This document shows, piece after piece, positions 1-8,838 of a DNA stretch of 64,000 nucleotides. Location: NCBI RefSeq assembly GCF_021648885.1, contig NZ_JAKJHZ010000007.1:310001-374000 (forward strand), in the 5' to 3' direction. The stretch is from Nocardioides potassii (lineage in GTDB: Bacteria; Actinomycetota; Actinomycetes; Propionibacteriales; Nocardioidaceae). Position 1 is the stretch's first letter, and each line of letters opens with the position of its first letter. The notes below the pieces were generated by a model, which saw only the letters and a list, made by a program, of their open reading frames with translations, had not been told where the DNA came from and ran no database searches. The translations under genes were made by a program, and so were the position numbers.

Positions 1-555
1 ATCGGCCCCGGGAAGATCGTCCTCACCGGCGTCACGGTGATCACCGTCGGCATGGCGATGTTCACCCAGATCGGTGCGGACACCTCCTACGTCTACATCC
101 TCGGCGCGCTCTTCATCATGGGCCTCGGCATGGGCGGCACGATGATGCCGATCATGACCGCCGCGCTCGCGACGCTGACCGCGCACAACGTGGCCCGCGG
201 CTCGACGCTGCTCAACATCACCCAGCAGGTCGCCGCCTCCATCGGCACGGCGCTCTTCTCGGTGATCCTCACCAACCAGATCAAGGGCAGCGACACGATC
301 GCCCAGGCTGGTGCGGTGCGCGGCGCCGCCGGGAGCGACGACCCGTCAGCCCTCGCGCGGGCGGCCGAGCAGCTCGGGATCGACCCCACCTCGCTCGAGC
401 AGCTCTTCGCCCGTGCCACCTCCGACCTGGCCGACTCGTTCGCGACGGTGTTCATCGTCGCGACGGTCCTGGTGGCGTGCTGCCTGATCCCGGCCGCCTT
501 CCTGCCCCGCAAGAAGGTCGCGCCGGTCGACCCCACGGCGATGATGGGTCACTGA
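1..555 (+). CDS. MFS transporter, DHA2-type, C-terminal part
   Basis: The frame is open from the first base, so only the last 184 residues of a larger membrane protein are present. Hydrophobic segments lie at about residues 6-24, 28-58, 67-93 and 144-170 of the visible part. A hydrophilic loop of about 50 residues, rich in Ala, Asp and Ser, separates the last two. This pattern and the GLGMGG and STLLNITQQVAASIG stretches match the end of 14-TM EmrB/QacA (DHA2) drug/proton antiporters. The substrate cannot be read from this part. A strong hairpin follows the stop codon. The family call is confident. Confidence 0.85.
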   Translation: MGPGKIVLTGVTVITVGMAMFTQIGADTSYVYILGALFIMGLGMGGTMMPIMTAALATLTAHNVARGSTLLNITQQVAASIGTALFSVILTNQIKGSDTIAQAGAVRGAAGSDDPSALARAAEQLGIDPTSLEQLFARATSDLADSFATVFIVATVLVACCLIPAAFLPRKKVAPVDPTAMMGH

Positions 556-583
556 CCCCGCACCGCCACGTCGTACGACGACC

Positions 584-616
584 GCGGCCCGTCCTCCTGC
601 GTGGAGGGCGGGCCGC
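584..616 (+). terminator. Hairpin downstream of the MFS gene
   Basis: Arms GCGGCCCGTCCTCC and GGAGGGCGGGCCGC pair over 14 bp with one G-U wobble around a 5-nt loop. It starts about 30 nt after the MFS stop. There is no T-tract, as is usual for actinobacterial terminators. Confidence 0.6.
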
Positions 617-742
617 TGCCGTTCGACGGAGCATGATGGCTCCCAGAAGTTCTTCCGCGAGAGCTGTCGATTTCCGGCTCCGGGCGGCGACGGGCTCGTG
701 ACAGGCCCCGACCGGCGGGGCCACAGCACGAGAGGCACCACC

Positions 743-1108
743 ATGAAGTACGTCCTGATGTACACCTCCCGCCCCGACCTGGCCGCGGGCACCGACCCCG
801 AGGCCGCGCAGGCGATCTACAAGCGCGTCTACGACTGGTTCGGTGAGAACGCGGGCGTGATGGCCGACTCCGGAGCCGAGCTGCTCGGCGTCGAGACCGC
901 GACCACCGTCCGGCACTCCCCCGACGGCGCGGTCGTCGTCGACGGCCCCTTCAGCGAGGCCAAGGAGGTGATCGGCGGTTTCAGCGTCATCGACGTGGCC
1001 GACATGGACGCCGCCATCGCGGTCGTGAAGACGTGGCCGATGCTGGACCTGCCGGGCGTGGCCGTCGAGATCCGTCCGATGGTCGAGGACTACTCGCAGT
1101 TCGAGTGA
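743..1108 (+). CDS. YCII/DGPF-domain protein
   Basis: This 121-residue protein starts at the ATG preceded by a GAGAGG site. It is a single YCII-related (DGPF) alpha-beta barrel domain: an MKYVLMYTSR-type first strand, then VVDGPFSEAKEVIGGF, which carries the D-G-P-F signature, and a final strand ending in EIRPMVED. DGPF proteins are small and mostly uncharacterised, and are typically encoded next to ECF42 sigma factors. Here the sigma gene begins 25 nt downstream on the same strand, so the two are probably co-transcribed. The biochemical role is unknown. Confidence 0.9.
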   Translation: MKYVLMYTSRPDLAAGTDPEAAQAIYKRVYDWFGENAGVMADSGAELLGVETATTVRHSPDGAVVVDGPFSEAKEVIGGFSVIDVADMDAAIAVVKTWPMLDLPGVAVEIRPMVEDYSQFE

Positions 1109-1133
1109 CCAGCGGCGCGGACCGGGACGGCCC

Positions 1134-2351
1134 ATGAGCACCACGGACGACCTCCTCGCGCGGACCCTGCGCGAGGAGGCCGGACCGCTGGTGGCGTGGC
1201 TGTCCCGACGCTTCGGCGACTTCGACCTGGCGGAGGAGGCCGTGCAGAGTGCGGTCGTCGAGGCGCTGTCGACGTGGCGCCGCGACGGCCCTCCGCAGCG
1301 CCCCGGCGCCTGGCTCCAGGTCGGCGCGACTCGCAACGCGATGGACGGGATGCGGCGGCGCGACCGTCAGCGGGCACTGGGCACACGGGTCGACGTACCC
1401 GCGCACGACGACGGCGCCCACGCCACCGACGACCGCCTCGCGCTCCTCTTCGCGTGCTGCCACCCCGCCCTCGCCCCGGAGGCGCGGCTGGCACTCACCC
1501 TTCGAGCAGTCGTCGGCCTCACCACTCCCCAGATCGCGCGCGCGTTCCTCGTGCACGAGAGCACGCTCGCGCAACGGATCGTGCGGGCCAAGCGCAAGAT
1601 CGTCTCGGCACACATCGCGCTCTCCGTGCCCTCCGAGTCCGAGTTGACCGAGCGGCTCGCCGACGTGCTCGCCGTGGTCTACGTGATGTTCAACGAGGGC
1701 TTCGTCTCCTCGGCCGGCGCCACGCAGGACCGCGACCTCGCCGCGGACGCCGTCTGGCTCGCCGGCGTGATCGCGACCGCGCTTCCCGACGAGGCCGAGG
1801 CGTGGGGCCTGGCCGCGCTCCTCACGATCCAGCACGCCCGCAGCCGGGCGCGTTTCGCCGACGGTGACCTCGTCCTGCTGCGCGACCAGGACCGCACGCT
1901 GTGGGACGCGGCGGCAATCGCCGAGGGTGAGCGGTTGATCGAGCGCGCAGCCTCGCTGCGTCGGGCCGGCCCGTACCAGCTGCAGGCGGCGATCGCCGCC
2001 GTGCACGCCACCGGACCCAGCTGGGCGGAGACGGACTGGCTCCAGATCGCGCTGCTGTACGACGAGCTCGCGCGCTTTGACTCCTCCCCCGTGGTCCAGC
2101 TCAACCGGGCGGTCGCCCGCGCCCAGGTCGTCGGGCCGGCCGAGGCGCTGGACCAGCTCGACCACCTCGCCGAACGGCTGGAGGACTACCACCTGTTCCA
2201 CGCGACTCGCGCACAGCTCCTCAGCGACCTCGGCCGCGACGACGAGGCAGCGACTGCGAACCGACGGGCCCTCGAGCTCACCACGAACGATGCCGAGCGC
2301 CGGCTGCTGACCACCCGCCTCCATCGGCGACGTCTTGATGACGGGTCGTGA
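1134..2351 (+). CDS. ECF42-type RNA polymerase sigma factor
   Basis: The protein has 405 residues. It starts with a sigma-70 region 2 (FDLAEEAVQSAVVEALSTW, about 30-50) and region 4 (LTTPQIARAFLVHESTLAQRI, about 125-145). A C-terminal extension of about 200 residues is helical and TPR-like (DUF6596 type) and includes YVMFNEGF and PVVQLNRAVA. This extension and the neighbouring DGPF gene define the ECF42 group. In Streptomyces members, the group controls DGPF-type genes and the extension is needed for activity. No anti-sigma gene lies beside it, which is normal for the group. The likely target is its own operon, but no promoter motif was recognised. Confidence 0.9.
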   Translation: MSTTDDLLARTLREEAGPLVAWLSRRFGDFDLAEEAVQSAVVEALSTWRRDGPPQRPGAWLQVGATRNAMDGMRRRDRQRALGTRVDVPAHDDGAHATDDRLALLFACCHPALAPEARLALTLRAVVGLTTPQIARAFLVHESTLAQRIVRAKRKIVSAHIALSVPSESELTERLADVLAVVYVMFNEGFVSSAGATQDRDLAADAVWLAGVIATALPDEAEAWGLAALLTIQHARSRARFADGDLVLLRDQDRTLWDAAAIAEGERLIERAASLRRAGPYQLQAAIAAVHATGPSWAETDWLQIALLYDELARFDSSPVVQLNRAVARAQVVGPAEALDQLDHLAERLEDYHLFHATRAQLLSDLGRDDEAATANRRALELTTNDAERRLLTTRLHRRRLDDGS

Positions 2352-2391
2352 CCGGGTCTGCGTCACACCGATCACCACCCATGGGTGCCCG

Positions 2392-2434
2392 TTCGCATGA
2401 CGCTGCGGGGTCCCGGGCTCGGGCGTCATGCGAA
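2392..2434. terminator. Long inverted repeat between convergent genes
   Basis: TTCGCATGACGC (2392-2403) and GCGTCATGCGAA (2423-2434) form a perfect 12-bp stem around a 19-nt GC-rich loop. It lies between the convergent sigma factor and helicase genes, so it probably acts as a bidirectional terminator. Confidence 0.6.
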
Positions 2435-2497
2435 GCGTGAGGTATCGGTGCGGGTTCGTACGACCCTCGCGGCGTCAGCCGAGGGCGTCGAGGGTGG

Positions 2498-4672
2498 TCA
2501 GCCCTGGATGGCCAGGGCGAGGGGCAGTACGGCGCTCGCGCCGGCCTCGCGGATCGCGGTGGCCGCGACGGTCAGCGTCCAGCCGGTGGTGACCTGGTCG
2601 TCGACGAGGAGCACCGTGGCACCCGGCGGGACGTCGGCATCCAGCCCGCCCCGGCGCCGTACAGCGGCGACGCGCTGCGCGGAGTTGGTCTGGCCGGCCC
2701 GGGGAGGGACGGCGTGGTCGCGGATCGCCCACGTGCCGACGACGGGGACCTGCATGACGCGGGACAGGCCGTCGGCCAGGTCGCGGCTGAGCGTCGGCCG
2801 AGTCGCGGACTCGACGACCACGATGGCGTCGGGGCGCGACTCCCACTCGGGCGCCCAGTCCTTCATCACCTCCATCACCGCCTGCGCGAGCGGCGGCGGG
2901 ACGGGGCCGTCGGGGGTGTCCTCGCGGAACAGCGCCCGGAGCGACTGCCCGTGACCGAGGTCGGTGAGCCGGGCGACGGCACGCCCGGTCTCGGCGCCCT
3001 CCGCGATCTTGCCCTTGAGGTCGAGGCCGAGGTTGGCGAGCGCGGTCGGCCACATCTTGCGCGGCTCCACCGCGACGCCGGGACGCGCGAGCCGCTCGCC
3101 CGCCTCCGCGACGGACGCCTCGCTGACCTCGGTCGAGAGGGTCAGCCCCCCGCAGTTGTCACAGCGCCCGCAGTCGACGGCCTCGGGGTCGTCGAGCTGC
3201 TCGCGCAGGAACCGCATCCGGCACTGGTCGGTCGCGAGGTAGTCGAGCATGGCCTGCTGCTCACGCTCGCGGGCCTCCGAGACCCTCGCGTAGCGCTCGG
3301 CGTCGTAGTCCCATGTCCTGCCGGTGGCGACCCAGCCGCCCTGGACGCGCTGGACGGCGCCGTCGACGTCGAGCACCTTGAGCATCGACTCGAGCCGGTT
3401 GCGGCCGAGCTCGACGCGGGTCTCGAGGGTGGCCGTGGACATCGGCCGGTCGGACTCGGCGAGCGCGGCGAGGGTCTCGCGCACCTGCTCCTCGCGCGGG
3501 AAGCCGAGCGAGGCGAAGTAGGCCCAGATGTCGCGGTCCTCGACCTGTGGCAGCAGCACCACGGTCGCGTCGTCGGTGCCGCGGCCGGCGCGGCCGACCT
3601 GCTGGTAGTAGGCCACCGGCGACTGTGGCGCGCCCAGGTTGATCACGAAGCCGAGGCTGGCGTCGAAGCCCATCCCGAGCGCGCTGGTGGCGATGAGCGC
3701 CTTGACCCGGCCCTCGACCAACGCCTGCTCGAGGGCGTGCCGCTCGTCGGGATCGGTCTGGCCGGAGTAGGCCGCGACCTCGAGACCGCGGTCGCGGAGA
3801 TAGCCCGCGACCTCCTGGGTGGCCGCGACGGTGAGGCAGTAGACGATGCCGGACCCGGGCTGCTCGGCGAGGTGGTCGGCGAGCCACGCGAGCCGCTGCT
3901 GCGGCGTCTTCAGCCGGACCACGCCGAGCCGCAGCGACTCACGGTCGAGGGTGCCGCGCTGGACGAGGACCTCCTGGTCTCGTGACGGGCGCTGCGCGCC
4001 CTCCTCGACAGGCGGGGTCTCCGCGGAGCCGTGCACGCCCAGCTGCTCGGCCACGTCGGCGGTCACGCGGGCGTTGGCGGTGGCCGTGGTGGCGAGCACC
4101 GGGATCCCCGACGGCAGCTCGGCGAGGAGCGTGCGGAGGCGGCGGTAGTCCGGGCGGAAGTCGTGTCCCCAGTCCGAGATGCAGTGGGCCTCGTCGACCA
4201 CCAGCAGGCCGCAGGTCGCCGCGAGGCGGGGCAGTACCTCGTCGCGGAAGCCGGGGTTGTTGAGCCGCTCCGGGCTGACCAGCAGGACGTCCACCTCGCC
4301 GGCCTGGATCTGCTCGTGGATCGGCTGCCACTGGTCGATGTTGGTGGAGTTGATGGTGACCGCCCGGATGCCGGCGCGCTCGGCCGCGGCGATCTGGTTG
4401 CGCATCAGGGCGAGCAGCGGGCTCACGATCACGGTCGGCCCGGCTCCCGCCTCGCGCAGCAGCTTGGTCGCGACGAAGTAGACCGCCGACTTGCCCCACC
4501 CGGTGCGCTGCACGACCAGGGCCCGCCGCGCGTCGACGGCGAGCGCCTCGATGGCGTCCCACTGGTCCTCGCGCAGCACCGCGTCGTCGCGTCCGACGAG
4601 GGCGCGCAGGTGGCGCTCGGCCGCGGCGCGCGCGGAGCGTCGTACGTCGTCGGTGACGGCGGCGGAAGTCAT
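2498..4672 (-). CDS. RecQ-family DNA helicase with C-terminal phosphoribosyltransferase-like domain
   Basis: The protein has 724 residues. Superfamily 2 helicase motifs are complete: TGWGKS (57-62), DEAH (160-163), ATTATAN (194-200) and QQVGRAGRG (357-365). A RecQ-type zinc site follows, with Cys484, 501, 504 and 507. From about 530 to the end the fold is different: VLLVDDQVTTG near 687-697 is a PRPP-binding-type loop of phosphoribosyltransferases, as in ComF-like proteins. The first part should unwind DNA 3'-to-5' with ATP. The role of the second part is unknown and it may bind nucleotides without catalysis. It lacks the HRDC domain of canonical RecQ. Confidence 0.88.
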   Translation of the reverse strand: MTSAAVTDDVRRSARAAAERHLRALVGRDDAVLREDQWDAIEALAVDARRALVVQRTGWGKSAVYFVATKLLREAGAGPTVIVSPLLALMRNQIAAAERAGIRAVTINSTNIDQWQPIHEQIQAGEVDVLLVSPERLNNPGFRDEVLPRLAATCGLLVVDEAHCISDWGHDFRPDYRRLRTLLAELPSGIPVLATTATANARVTADVAEQLGVHGSAETPPVEEGAQRPSRDQEVLVQRGTLDRESLRLGVVRLKTPQQRLAWLADHLAEQPGSGIVYCLTVAATQEVAGYLRDRGLEVAAYSGQTDPDERHALEQALVEGRVKALIATSALGMGFDASLGFVINLGAPQSPVAYYQQVGRAGRGTDDATVVLLPQVEDRDIWAYFASLGFPREEQVRETLAALAESDRPMSTATLETRVELGRNRLESMLKVLDVDGAVQRVQGGWVATGRTWDYDAERYARVSEAREREQQAMLDYLATDQCRMRFLREQLDDPEAVDCGRCDNCGGLTLSTEVSEASVAEAGERLARPGVAVEPRKMWPTALANLGLDLKGKIAEGAETGRAVARLTDLGHGQSLRALFREDTPDGPVPPPLAQAVMEVMKDWAPEWESRPDAIVVVESATRPTLSRDLADGLSRVMQVPVVGTWAIRDHAVPPRAGQTNSAQRVAAVRRRGGLDADVPPGATVLLVDDQVTTGWTLTVAATAIREAGASAVLPLALAIQG

Positions 4673-4741
4673 GTGTCCTGTCTACCAACCACCACCGACG
4701 CCTGCACCGGCGCATCCACAGGGGCGCAGGCCCGTCCCGTC

Positions 4742-4747
4742 TAGGGT
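4742..4747 (+). promoter_or_regulatory. -10 element, probably leaderless
   Basis: TAGGGT ends 8 nt before the ATG at 4756, so transcription should begin at or next to the start codon. Confidence 0.45.
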
Positions 4748-4755
4748 GGCGCGCC

Positions 4756-5310
4756 ATGGAGAGCCCGCGCGACGCGTCGTCCTCGGCCACCGTCCTCACG
4801 CCGCGGCCGCTCGTGCGCACCCTCGCCCTCTGCGTGCTGGTGCCAGGGGCCGTCCTGGCTCCTTCGACCTGGCTGGCCGGTGGTGAGCACCGCGGGATCC
4901 TCACCGCGGCGGTCACGTTGCTCATGGTGCTGCTCCCCCTGTGGGCGCTGTGGTGGCTGACCGGTCGCACGATCGTCGTGCACCCCGACCGTGTCGTGGT
5001 GTGCCGTGGAGGCCGCGAGGTGCGCACCTTCGCGTTCGACGACCTCGTCGAGGTCCGGCCCGGCGTCGACGGGTCGGCGGGCGCCGCGACCCCCGAGTTC
5101 TGGAACAAGTCCGTCACCGTCATCGGCCGCACCACCTCCGGAAAGCGACGCGGGCTCACGGTGACCGCGCAGACGGTCGAGAGCATCGACCCGCTGCTCG
5201 TGGCGCTCGTGCCCGTGGTGGCACGTCGTCCGGGCCTGCTGCCCCACGCGGTCCACCGCACGCTGTTCGACGAGCTCGTCGCGGACCTGGGCGGACCCCA
5301 GCGCGAGTGA
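4756..5310 (+). CDS. Small membrane protein with PH-like domain
   Basis: The protein has 184 residues. Two membrane segments (about 22-43 and 50-72) precede a cytoplasmic strand-rich domain starting at RTIVVHPDRVVVCRGGREV. This two-helix plus PH-like layout matches the bacterial PH (bPH) families of unknown function. The start is supported by a -10 box 8 nt upstream and the lack of a ribosome binding site. No partner is encoded nearby; the flanking genes are transcribed divergently (the helicase) and convergently (the sigma factor). The function is not known. Confidence 0.75.
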   Translation: MESPRDASSSATVLTPRPLVRTLALCVLVPGAVLAPSTWLAGGEHRGILTAAVTLLMVLLPLWALWWLTGRTIVVHPDRVVVCRGGREVRTFAFDDLVEVRPGVDGSAGAATPEFWNKSVTVIGRTTSGKRRGLTVTAQTVESIDPLLVALVPVVARRPGLLPHAVHRTLFDELVADLGGPQRE

Positions 5311-5314
5311 CGAC

Positions 5315-5815
5315 CTAGCCCGCGCTGACTCGCTCACCCATCCGGTCGCGCAGGGTCGCGAGCCCGCGCGAGGAGTGGCTCTTGACCGTGCCCTCGCTGA
5401 TCGACAGCTCGCGTGCGGTCTCCTCGACCGAGAAGCCGAGCCAGTAGCGCAGCACCACCGTCCGTCGTTGCATGGGCGGCAGCAACCGGAGCTCGGTGAG
5501 GAGCTCGAGCCGGTCCTCGGTCGCCGGACCGCTGCGAGCCGGACCGTCCAGCAGCTCGACCGGCACCGACGAGCGGCGCCGGTGCCACTGGCGACGACGC
5601 TGGTCCAGGTCCGCGTTGACGATGATGCGGCGCGCGTATGCCTCCTCGCGACCGGTTCCACCCACCCGCGGCCACGCCAGGTAGAGCTTGACCAGCGCCT
5701 CCTGCAGCACGTCCTCGGCGCGGGCGTCGTCACGGCAGACGGCGTACGCGATCCGGCGCAGCACGCCCTGCCGTGCGTCGACGAACTCGACGTAGTCGGC
5801 GTCGTAGGCCCTCAC
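5315..5815 (-). CDS. SigE-type ECF RNA polymerase sigma factor
   Basis: This 166-residue protein has sigma region 2 at about 8-75 (YVEFVDARQGVLRRIAYAVC, then AEDVLQEALVKLYLAW) and region 4 at about 105-160 (LPPMQRRTVVLRYWLGFSVE, then LSISEGTVKSHSSRGLATL). It belongs to the actinobacterial SigE-like ECF group. It starts at GTG and overlaps the end of the upstream membrane-protein gene by 4 nt (GTGA), so the two are translationally coupled. The order is reversed from the usual sigma-then-anti-sigma layout. Confidence 0.92.
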   Translation of the reverse strand: MRAYDADYVEFVDARQGVLRRIAYAVCRDDARAEDVLQEALVKLYLAWPRVGGTGREEAYARRIIVNADLDQRRRQWHRRRSSVPVELLDGPARSGPATEDRLELLTELRLLPPMQRRTVVLRYWLGFSVEETARELSISEGTVKSHSSRGLATLRDRMGERVSAG

Positions 5816-6762
5816 TTCCAGTTCCCCCGCAGCATGGTGAGGAAGGAGGCGAAGTCGGGCTCCACGTCAGCGGGCCAGTACTGGTACCAGGGCGCACCCT
5901 CCTCCGGGTCCACGCCGACGACGTAGAACGTCCGACCGGCGTACTCCACCTCGGCAGCTCCGGCCCGGGTGTGGGTCACCCGACCGGAGCCGAGGTCCAC
6001 CTCCGCCTCACGGTGCACGACGGTCACGCCCGGTGCCCCGGCGACCATCCGGCCGGTCACCGTGTCGGCGAAGTGGGCGAACCGCTCCGCGAGGGACGGT
6101 CGGTCCTGGGCGGCCGCCGTCGCAGTGTCCACCCACAGCTCGAAGTCGTCCGTCGTCCAGCCCGGCGCGTCCATGAAGCCGCCGTCATCGGGCGACGTCC
6201 ACACCCAGACGACGTCGTCCTCCATGTCCTCGGGCGCACAGGTGCACGTCGCCTCCACGGCGATCGAGGGCTCACCACCGGCCTGGCCGTAGGTGAGCGG
6301 GTTCACCACCGCCCGCTGGACGGAGGCATCCGGGGCGATCCAGAGCCGCCCGTCCGGCGCGTAGGACACGGGGCCGTGGCGGCCGTACTCCTGCGCCCAC
6401 GACGGGATGTCGTCGGTGGTGAACCACTCGACCCCCTCGAGGCCGGGCTGCGCCTCGAGCGGGTTGTTGGGCTCGGGCGCGACGAAGTCCGGGTCGTCGG
6501 AGTAGTCGATCGCCGGGGAGGTGGCGGGCCGGGATACCGACGGCTGCTCTGCGATCGACGACTCGCGACCCTGCCCGCCCATGCCGAGCACGGCGACGGC
6601 CGCGACCACGGCCGCTGCCGCGACGGGTGCCGCCGCGGCCACCGCGACCGTACGACGACGACGTGCCCGCCGGCCCCGCTGGAGGTACGCCTCCGCCGGG
6701 GCGGCGGGCAGGTCGCCGAGCTCGTGGTCGAGACGGGTCAGCAGGTCGGTCTCAGGACTCAT
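5812..6762 (-). CDS. Membrane protein coupled to sigma factor, possible anti-sigma factor
   Basis: The protein has about 316 residues from the ATG beginning MSPETDLLTRLDHELGDLP; a start 21 nt earlier is possible. A short acidic N-terminus and an Arg-rich patch (GRRARRRR) precede one membrane helix at about 34-58. The remaining 250 residues would be outside. Positive-inside topology puts the N-terminal 30 residues in the cytoplasm, where they could touch the sigma factor encoded by the next, overlapping gene. No zinc-binding anti-sigma motif or other known domain is visible. The anti-sigma role is inferred from coupling and topology alone. Confidence 0.6.
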   Translation of the reverse strand: MSPETDLLTRLDHELGDLPAAPAEAYLQRGRRARRRRTVAVAAAAPVAAAAVVAAVAVLGMGGQGRESSIAEQPSVSRPATSPAIDYSDDPDFVAPEPNNPLEAQPGLEGVEWFTTDDIPSWAQEYGRHGPVSYAPDGRLWIAPDASVQRAVVNPLTYGQAGGEPSIAVEATCTCAPEDMEDDVVWVWTSPDDGGFMDAPGWTTDDFELWVDTATAAAQDRPSLAERFAHFADTVTGRMVAGAPGVTVVHREAEVDLGSGRVTHTRAGAAEVEYAGRTFYVVGVDPEEGAPWYQYWPADVEPDFASFLTMLRGNWK

Positions 6763-6795
6763 GTCCCCTCGACGGCCCGGCATGCCCGGAGGTTG

Positions 6796-7803
6796 TCACG
6801 AGCGCGACTTCTCCATGAACCGCTCGATGTCGACACCGGCCTTGCGTGCTGCCCTGCGAGCGGCGGGCGTGGTCAGGTCGGGGGCGACGAAGACCTCCGG
6901 CGCGATCGCGCGGTCCGCGTCGGCGTACTGCTGCTGGAGCGCCGCCTGGTCGTCACCGCTCGCGGCCGAGGCCGCCACCACCTGGGAGGTGGCCGCGACG
7001 GCGGCGCCGGTGAGCAACGGGCTGACAGTGGGGGTGTAGCCGTTGGCATGGCCGGTCGTCTTGGGGTGGTAGCTCTCGCTGATCGGGTTGGAGAGGCCGT
7101 TGATCCACTCGTCCGAGTCGCAGACGGCGTGGCCGACGAAGCGGCTGGTGGGGTTGGCGAAGGAGAAGCCGGCCGCGGAGGCGGCCGTGGCGAGGCGGCT
7201 GTTGAGCAGGTCGGCGGTCTGGTTGAGCCGCGACTCCTCGGCCGGGGAGAACCAGGTGAAGGCGTTGCAGTCCTCGCCGTTGAAGATCCGCGGGTAGCCC
7301 ACGACCACCACCTTGGCGTAGGGCGCGCGGCTGCGGATGCCGGAGTAGAGGGTGCTCAGCCGCGACGGCAGCGTGGTGTTGATGAACGACTGGGCGGTGT
7401 TGATCGCGCCGTCGCAGTTGCTCATCCAGCCCGGCTGGGCGCACTCGGTCAGCACGTCGGCGAAGCCGGCGTCGTTGCCGCCGACCGAGATGGACACGTA
7501 GCTCGTCGCCGAGGTGAGCGCGGACAGCTGCGTGTTGGTGACGTCGGCGACCGTCGCGCCGGAGCAGGCGCGGAAGTTGAGTGCGTAGCCGCGGGCCGCG
7601 GCGATCAGGCTGGGATAGGCCGCCGTGGAGCGCTGGCAGCTGGTGCCGTCGGCGATGTAGGAGCGGGTGCCGGTGCCCGAGGAGTAGGAGTCGCCGAGGG
7701 CGACGTAGGACGGCGCGGCGGCGTGGGTGGCCTGGGCCAGCAGCGGCGTGACGAGGCCGGCGAGTGCGGCGCCGAGCACCGCGATCCGAGACGTGCGGTT
7801 CAT
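6796..7803 (-). CDS. Secreted SGNH/GDSL hydrolase
   Basis: The protein has 335 residues from an ATG preceded by GGAGG. A signal peptide ends near residue 30 (THAAA). The mature enzyme shows block I GDSYSSG (nucleophile Ser39), block III GGND within ISVGGNDAGF, and a late SYHPKTTGHANGY segment with the catalytic His. This resembles the Streptomyces scabies esterase-type SGNH lipases, which cleave ester bonds in lipids or plant polymers. Conserved Cys pairs suggest disulfides and an extracellular location. The C-terminal 60 residues are extra. A -10-like TAGTGT lies at 7849-7854, giving a leader of about 40 nt. Confidence 0.88.
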   Translation of the reverse strand: MNRTSRIAVLGAALAGLVTPLLAQATHAAAPSYVALGDSYSSGTGTRSYIADGTSCQRSTAAYPSLIAAARGYALNFRACSGATVADVTNTQLSALTSATSYVSISVGGNDAGFADVLTECAQPGWMSNCDGAINTAQSFINTTLPSRLSTLYSGIRSRAPYAKVVVVGYPRIFNGEDCNAFTWFSPAEESRLNQTADLLNSRLATAASAAGFSFANPTSRFVGHAVCDSDEWINGLSNPISESYHPKTTGHANGYTPTVSPLLTGAAVAATSQVVAASAASGDDQAALQQQYADADRAIAPEVFVAPDLTTPAARRAARKAGVDIERFMEKSRS

Positions 7804-7893
7804 CTGGTGGTCCTCCGAGACAGGGGCCACCCGAGTGTGGCCACCGTCACACTAGGGACTGGCGCGCTCCGCCACCAGACCCGATCGGTCGGC

Positions 7894-8691
7894 TCAGTCG
7901 CGGACCCGGCGCAGCGTCGGCCCCGTCGGCCGGAGCTCCGTGGCGTCACGGAACGACTCGCCGACCAGCACCGGCACCACCTCGCTGACGTCGCGCTGCC
8001 CGGCGATCTCCACGTCGGCGACGAAGCCGGCCTCCGCGAGCTCGACGCCGCTGGCGCAGGTGAGCAGGTCGTCGGGCAGCTGCACCGCACGCCAGGCAGC
8101 GGCGGCCATCCGGGCCTCCGGGCTGGCGACCTCGTCGTCGTGGCCGAGCGCGTCGAGGACCGCACCCGCGCCCCACAGGTCCTCGACCGCGGGCCGGAGC
8201 GTGTCGTCGTACCACCGCTCACCCGCCGGTACGACGACCACGCTGGCGCCGTCGGCGACCCGGGGTGCGAGCCAGCGCGCGACCGCGCCGGCGTTGCGCA
8301 GGCACGCACCCACGACCTGCGCCCCCGTGTCGGCCAGGGCGAAGGCGATGGTCGAGCCGTTGGGCGAGGGCAGGACGAGCCGCTCGATCCCCTCGACCTC
8401 GGCCAGGCTGGCGGGCGAGAGGGACACGTGGCGAGCGTTGCCGCGCGACAGCGCCTCGAAGCGTCCGACCGCGAGGGTCGCCCCGTGGCGCATCGCGTGC
8501 TCGGCGGCCCGCGCGTCGCGCCAGCGGAACGGGAAGACCTCGATGCCGCGCTCGAGGGCCACGCTCAGCGTGGTGGTGAAGGAGAGGACGTCGACCACGA
8601 CGGCGTAGTCGGCCGGGACGGCGGTCGCACCGGTCGGCCCCCACTCCATGCGGACCCGCGAGCGGGACTGGTCGTGGCCGGGCAGTGTCAC
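7894..8691 (-). CDS. comB: 2-phosphosulfolactate phosphatase family protein (ComB-like)
   Basis: The protein has about 265 residues from the GTG chosen here; the frame is open for 42 more codons upstream, but those look non-coding. VVVDVLSFTTTLSVALERGI, FEALSRGNARHVSLSPA, LPSPNGSTIAFALA and VVPAGERWYDDTLRPAVEDL match the ComB family. Family members release phosphate from 2-phosphosulfolactate in coenzyme M synthesis in archaea. Many bacteria without that pathway also carry ComB, and its substrate there is unsettled. No sulfolactate genes are nearby, so the substrate here is open. Confidence 0.82.
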   Translation of the reverse strand: MTLPGHDQSRSRVRMEWGPTGATAVPADYAVVVDVLSFTTTLSVALERGIEVFPFRWRDARAAEHAMRHGATLAVGRFEALSRGNARHVSLSPASLAEVEGIERLVLPSPNGSTIAFALADTGAQVVGACLRNAGAVARWLAPRVADGASVVVVPAGERWYDDTLRPAVEDLWGAGAVLDALGHDDEVASPEARMAAAAWRAVQLPDDLLTCASGVELAEAGFVADVEIAGQRDVSEVVPVLVGESFRDATELRPTGPTLRRVRD

Positions 8692-8838
8692 GGACTCATT
8701 GAACCGCCCGTCGTGGGGGTTCGGGAACTTTGCCGTTGGTCGGCCCCGGATTGCCCGAATCAACCGCGCGGGCACGCACGTGACCGTCCTTACTCTCAAT
8801 ATGCACTCGGGGTCCACAACACACCTACAGGAGTCACT

